From contig NZ_VIWT01000001.1 in NCBI RefSeq assembly GCF_007829815.1, positions 124,001 to 188,000 on the forward strand: 64,000 nt of DNA, read 5' to 3'. Origin of the DNA: Kitasatospora viridis. Lineage in GTDB: Bacteria; Actinomycetota; Actinomycetes; Streptomycetales; Streptomycetaceae. Shown here in pieces: positions 60,517-64,000 of this stretch. The notes under the pieces are model-generated. The model was not told where the DNA came from. It saw only the letters and a list, made by a program, of their open reading frames with translations, and made no database searches. Position 1 is the stretch's first letter, and every line of letters begins with the position of its first letter. Made by a program: the position numbers and the translations under genes.

Positions 60517-61350
60517 TCACAGCGGCTTGGCGTACTGCCGCCGGGTGAGCCGGTAGCCGAGCGACTCGTAGAGCCGGTGGGCCGGCTCGTTGGCGGCGTA
60601 GACGTTCAGCCCGAGGTCGTGGACCCCGGCCGCGAGGCAGAGGCGCTCGGCGGTGAGCATCAGCTCGCGGCCGTAGCCGCGGCCGCGCCGGCCGGGCTCG
60701 ACCTCGACGTTCATCACCCAGGCCAGCGGGCGGTCGTCGGGGGGCAGCCGGCCGTTGTCGAGGGAGAGCCAGAGGCTGCCGGCCGGCCCGGGCTCGCCGG
60801 GGACCAGCAGCAGGTGCACCGCCATGCCGGGGGTGGCGTGCAGGCTCGGGAGCAGTCGGGCCACGTCGGCGGCCACCTTCTCGGCGGCCTGGCGCTCCGT
60901 CAGGCCGACTCGTCGCAACTGGTCGCGGTAGCCCCGGTTGATCCCGTCCAGCCAGTCCTGGAACTCCTCCGGGCCGATCGGACGGGTCGTCAACTCCGGT
61001 CGCGGTAGCGGGGGACGGCTCAGCCGCTTGTGCATGTGATGGCTGGTCTCGGTGTAGCCGAGGGCCCGGGCCAGGCGGTGGCCGGCGCTCGCCCCGGTCG
61101 GCACGCTCACCTCGACCCGGTGGCAGCCCCAGCCGCGCAGCACCTCCTCGGCGGCCAGTGCGGCGACCGTGCCGCGGCCGCGGCGCCGGGCCTCGGTGAT
61201 CTCCAGGCCCTCGATCCGGCCGGTGCCGAGGTGCTCCGCGATCAGCACCTTGCCCACCGCCCGGCCGTTCGCCCAGACCTGCCAGTGGCGCAGCCGGCCG
61301 CCGCCGGGCCGGGGCTCCTCGGGACCGGTGGGGCGCAGCGTGGTCGTCAT
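60517..61350 (-). CDS. Tandem GNAT acetyltransferase
   Basis: A 277-residue protein with two GNAT-like halves. The first has EITEARRRGRGTVAALAAEEVLRGWG followed by SAGHRLARALGYTE (about 50-100). The second has VEVEPGRRGRGYGRELMLTAERL and ANEPAHRLYESLGYRLTRRQY (about 212-275), which also has the full acetyl-CoA motif. Only the second half shows the usual complete RRxGxG. The substrate is unknown. It resembles a mycothiol synthase in layout only, without further likeness. It lies 50 bp upstream of nothing but the pabC gene on the same strand. Confidence 0.85.
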   Translation of the reverse strand: MTTTLRPTGPEEPRPGGGRLRHWQVWANGRAVGKVLIAEHLGTGRIEGLEITEARRRGRGTVAALAAEEVLRGWGCHRVEVSVPTGASAGHRLARALGYTETSHHMHKRLSRPPLPRPELTTRPIGPEEFQDWLDGINRGYRDQLRRVGLTERQAAEKVAADVARLLPSLHATPGMAVHLLLVPGEPGPAGSLWLSLDNGRLPPDDRPLAWVMNVEVEPGRRGRGYGRELMLTAERLCLAAGVHDLGLNVYAANEPAHRLYESLGYRLTRRQYAKPL

Positions 61351-61400
61351 GGCTGCTCTCTTCCCCGTGCGCGGCGGGGGTTAACGGGTGTGCGGGCGGC

Positions 61401-62222
61401 TCAGCGGGGGTCGGTGTCGGCGGCGGAGCGGGCCGTGAAGGCGGCCATCGCGCGGGCGGTGACCGGGCCGGGGGCGTCGCCGAGCACCCGGTCGTCGATC
61501 CGGGAGACCGCCTGCACGTCGCGCAGGGTGGAGGTGAGGAAGACCTCCTCGGCCTGCTGGAGCACCTCGATCGGCAGGTCGGCCTCCTCGCCGTCGCACC
61601 AGTCGAGCACCAGGGCGCGGGTGACGCCGGCCAGGCAGCCGGAGGCGAGCGGCGGGGTGAGCAGCTTGCCGCCGAGCACCACGAAGACGTTGGAGCCGGT
61701 GCCCTCGCAGAGCGCGCCGACGGTGTTCGGGAAGAGCGCCTCGGAGGCGCCGAGCCGGTGCGCGTGGGCGAGCGCGATCACGTTCTCGGCGTAGGAGGTG
61801 GTCTTCAGGCCGGCGGTGGCGGCGCGCTCGTTGCGGGTCCACTCGACGGTGGCCGCGGCGGTGGTGTCGGGGCGCGGGGCGGTGGCGCCGAGGGCGATCA
61901 CCAGGGTGGGCGGGGTGTCGAGCCGGTCCGAGCCGAGCGGGCCGAGGCCGCCGGTGTAGGTGATCCGGAGCCGGCCGAGCGGCGCCGGGTTGGCGGCTGT
62001 GACCGCCTCGACGCCCTTGCGGACCTGCTCCAGGTCGGGTTCCGGCAGACCGAGGCCGGCAGCCGAGCGGGCCAGCCGGTCGAGGTGGCGGGTGAGTGCG
62101 AAGGTCCGGCCGTGCACCGTCTTCACGGTCTCGAAGACGCCGTCCCCGACGGTCAGCCCGTGGTCCAGGGCGGAGACCTCCGCGCGGTGTTCCTCGACAA
62201 GTGCGCCATTGAGCCAGATCAT
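61401..62222 (-). CDS. pabC: Aminodeoxychorismate lyase (class IV aminotransferase)
   Basis: A 273-residue PLP enzyme that releases p-aminobenzoate from aminodeoxychorismate. The PLP Lys is in GLKTTSYAENVIALAHA and the Glu in SEALFPNTVGALCEGTGSNVFVVLGG, typical of the class; the GxxLAGVTRALVLDW segment follows. Without pabB beside it, D-amino-acid or branched-chain transaminase would also be possible. AGGAAGGG precedes ATG 62222. It follows pabB by 42 bp. Confidence 0.9.
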   Translation of the reverse strand: MIWLNGALVEEHRAEVSALDHGLTVGDGVFETVKTVHGRTFALTRHLDRLARSAAGLGLPEPDLEQVRKGVEAVTAANPAPLGRLRITYTGGLGPLGSDRLDTPPTLVIALGATAPRPDTTAAATVEWTRNERAATAGLKTTSYAENVIALAHAHRLGASEALFPNTVGALCEGTGSNVFVVLGGKLLTPPLASGCLAGVTRALVLDWCDGEEADLPIEVLQQAEEVFLTSTLRDVQAVSRIDDRVLGDAPGPVTARAMAAFTARSAADTDPR

Positions 62223-62264
62223 CGCGGGCCCTTCCTGAGATGTGCGGTCCTCGGCCGTGCTGGG

Positions 62265-63332
62265 CTACTCCACCTGCTGGCCAGACGCTATCGCGACCAG
62301 TCGGGCGGCCTTGAGTTCGGTCTCCGCCCACTCGCGCTCCGGGTCGGAGTCCCAGGTGATGCCGGCGCCGGTGCCGAAGCGCAGCAGCGGAGCCGCCGGA
62401 TCGGCCCGGTCGATCCAGAACGTGCGGATGCCGACGGCGAGTTCGGCGCGCTGCCGGTCGGCGTCCACCCAGCCGATGGCACCGCAGTAGGGCTCGCGGG
62501 GGGCGGTCTCCAGCGCCTCGATGATGCGCAGCGCGCTGGACTTGGGTGCGCCGGTGACCGATCCGGGCGGGAAGCTCGCGGCGAACAGTTCGCGCCAGCC
62601 GACGCCGTCGCGCAGCCGGCCCTCGACGGTGGAGACGAGGTGGACCAGGCCCGGGTGCTTCTCCACCACGCACAGGTCGGGCACGGTGATGCTGCCGGTG
62701 GCGCAGGCGCGGCCGAGGTCGTTGCGGACCAGGTCCACGATCATCACGTTCTCCGCGTGGTCCTTCTCCAGCAGGTCGTGCTCGGTGCGGCCGGTGCCCT
62801 TGATCGGGCCGGAGGAGACGGTGCGGCCGTCGCGGTGCAGGTAGAGCTCGGGGGAGGCGGTGGCGATCTCGATGCCGTGCTCGGGGAGGCGAATCGTTCC
62901 GGCGTAAGGGGCCGGGTTGCCGAGGGCGAGCTGGGCGGTGAGCGCGTCGATGTCGCTGCGCGCCGGGTCGGGGTGGGGCAGCGGTGCGGTCAGCACCCGG
63001 CAGAGGTTGGCCTGGTAGACCTCGCCGGCCGCGATGTGCTCGCGGATCCGGCGGACCCCGGCCACGTACCCGGCCCGGTCCAGGGAGGTGTGCCAGCTGT
63101 CGGGGTGCGGGCCGTGCCAGCGGTCGCCGGCCTGCGCGGGGGCGGGGTCGGGACGGACCTCGGCGAACCGGGCGCAGGTGAGCCGGCCCTCGAAGTCGTG
63201 CGCCACGGCCCACCAGCCCTCGGTCTCCAGCACGCCCGGATCGTGGCTGACCTCCAGCAGGCCGGTGGCGAGCCGGCCGCCGAAGCGGGCCATCGGCTGG
63301 TCGGACGGGAGCGGCAGGCTGGGGGTGGGCAC
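62265..63332 (-). CDS. pabB: Aminodeoxychorismate synthase component I
   Basis: A 355-residue chorismate-binding protein. Signature parts are YQANLCRVL near the centre, ASPELYLHRDGRTVSSGPIKGTGRT, KDHAENVMIVDLVRNDLGR and FPPGSVTGAPKSSALRIIEALE, which is the chorismate-binding active site with Glu residues. It has no glutaminase domain; a pabA partner is not in the window. AGGAG precedes GTG 63332. It is the first gene of pabB-pabC. Confidence 0.92.
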   Translation of the reverse strand: MPTPSLPLPSDQPMARFGGRLATGLLEVSHDPGVLETEGWWAVAHDFEGRLTCARFAEVRPDPAPAQAGDRWHGPHPDSWHTSLDRAGYVAGVRRIREHIAAGEVYQANLCRVLTAPLPHPDPARSDIDALTAQLALGNPAPYAGTIRLPEHGIEIATASPELYLHRDGRTVSSGPIKGTGRTEHDLLEKDHAENVMIVDLVRNDLGRACATGSITVPDLCVVEKHPGLVHLVSTVEGRLRDGVGWRELFAASFPPGSVTGAPKSSALRIIEALETAPREPYCGAIGWVDADRQRAELAVGIRTFWIDRADPAAPLLRFGTGAGITWDSDPEREWAETELKAARLVAIASGQQVE

Positions 63333-63431
63333 GGTGCTCCTGGGCGCGTTCGAAGGTGTGCGGTGATTCGAGTCTAGGTCGCTGACCTGGGGCTGCGCGG
63401 GCGCTCCGGCGACGCTCGGCGGGAACGGAAT

Positions 63432-63459
63432 TTGAGCTGGCCGAGGTTTCCGCTAAAGT
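63432..63459 (+). promoter_or_regulatory. Promoter of the tRNA cluster
   Basis: TTGAGC (63432-63437), 16-nt spacer, TAAAGT (63454-63459), about 58 bp before tRNA-Gly. It is a good housekeeping-type match and is divergent from pabB. Confidence 0.65.
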
Positions 63460-63516
63460 TCAACACGTCGCCGGGAAACGGAGCCGCTGGAAAGCGGTGA
63501 AGGGCCCGGAAGACAG

Positions 63517-63589
63517 GCGGACGTGGCTCAGTTGGTAGAGCATCACCTTGCCAAGGTGAGGGTCGCGAGTTCGAATCTCGTCGTCCGCT
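63517..63589 (+). tRNA. tRNA-Gly(GCC)
   Basis: 73 nt: acceptor GCGGACG/CGTCCGC, anticodon loop TTGCCAA (GCC), T-loop GTTCGAAT, discriminator T, no encoded CCA. Confidence 0.97.
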
Positions 63590-63657
63590 CGGTGGAGAAC
63601 AGCAAGATCGTTCTTACTGATATGGTTCAGCTGCGGTCCGGCTGGACCGAGTTGCCT

Positions 63658-63728
63658 GGTGGAGTGGCCGAGAGGCGAGGCAACGGCCTGCAAAGCCGTG
63701 TACACGGGTTCAAATCCCGTCTCCACCT
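63658..63728 (+). tRNA. tRNA-Cys(GCA)
   Basis: 71 nt: acceptor GGTGGAG/CTCCACC, anticodon loop CTGCAAA (GCA), T-loop GTTCAAAT, discriminator T. It lies 68 bp after tRNA-Gly. Confidence 0.96.
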
Positions 63729-63731
63729 CCA

Positions 63732-63758
63732 TGGATCCCCGGTTCGACCGGGGATCCA
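63732..63758 (+). terminator. Hairpin between tRNA-Cys and tRNA-Val
   Basis: TGGATCCCCGGT-TCG-ACCGGGGATCCA, 12-bp perfect arms directly after tRNA-Cys. It may be a terminator or a processing signal. Confidence 0.6.
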
Positions 63759-63761
63759 CCC

Positions 63762-63833
<72 letters not shown>

Positions 63834-63884
63834 CGACCACCTGGTCCTCAGTGGATCGGCGTGGTGAGCAAGACAGTTGAACAG

Positions 63885-63956
<72 letters not shown>

Positions 63957-64000
63957 CGACCACCCGGTCCCAGCGGATCAGTGTGGTGAGCAAGACAGTT

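Overview
This is a GC-rich, chromosome-core stretch of an actinomycete, almost certainly a member of the Streptomycetaceae (Streptomyces, Kitasatospora or Streptacidiphilus). The evidence is the very high GC at third codon positions, the many GTG and TTG starts, the sporulation gene ssgB, a bifunctional RelA, PASTA-less Hanks kinases, mycobacterial-type PIM lipid genes, and a gene order (aroQBKC-aroE-mltG-ruvX-alaS-rpsD, hisS-aspS, relA-apt-secFD-yajC-ruvBAC-yebC-pdxTS-pimA-patA-pgsA-thrS-ssgB) typical of that family. I cannot settle the genus from the window.

Layout. 1-6214: accessory genes. These are a truncated lipase-maturation-factor gene, a quinone-oxidoreductase-like MDR gene divergent from a MarR regulator, a TetR regulator, a compact sigma-factor-like gene followed by an MFS exporter, a small membrane protein and a Nei/Fpg glycosylase. 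6231-11771: a P-loop protein and the shikimate genes aroQ, aroB, aroK and aroC, which overlap by 4 bp each, with aroE nearby. 11802-22191: two tandem mltG paralogues, ruvX, alaS, two small conserved proteins, an STAND-type ATPase without a DNA-binding domain, and rpsD. 22485-28415: rarA, two adjacent membrane-anchored Ser/Thr kinases, ppk2 and a Uma2-type nuclease-fold gene. 28574-32330: aspS, hisS and an MBL hydrolase, translationally coupled. 32588-46741: a membrane-anchored cyclophilin, a DUF349 protein, relA, apt, secF, secD, yajC, ruvB, ruvA, ruvC, yebC, pdxT and pdxS. 46871-56400: a LemA-like protein, a secreted cupredoxin-like protein, the pimA-patA-pgsA phosphatidylinositol-mannoside genes, a DCC protein, a 549-residue membrane protein of unknown function, a HIT protein and thrS. 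56644-64000: a DEDDh exonuclease, two identical tRNA-Val(CAC) genes, ssgB, a CGNR zinc-finger gene, small redox and acetyltransferase genes, pabC and pabB, and a tRNA-Gly/Cys/Val/Val cluster that runs out of the window.

How the genes work together. The aro genes make chorismate and pabB/pabC divert it to p-aminobenzoate. alaS, aspS, hisS, thrS, rpsD and six tRNAs serve translation, and relA senses its failure. secD, secF and yajC form the accessory Sec complex, while mltG, the PIM genes and ssgB act on the envelope and on sporulation division. ruvABC, ruvX, rarA, Nei and the exonuclease deal with DNA repair. Many junctions carry perfect-armed hairpins that look like terminators, several of them bidirectional.

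There is no prophage, insertion sequence, CRISPR array or biosynthetic cluster. The least explained items are the two-repeat cupredoxin-like secreted protein, the Gln/Tyr hexapeptide repeats in the first MltG, the STAND ATPase that lacks an output domain, the 549-residue membrane protein, and the small sigma-like gene with its repeated upstream motif.
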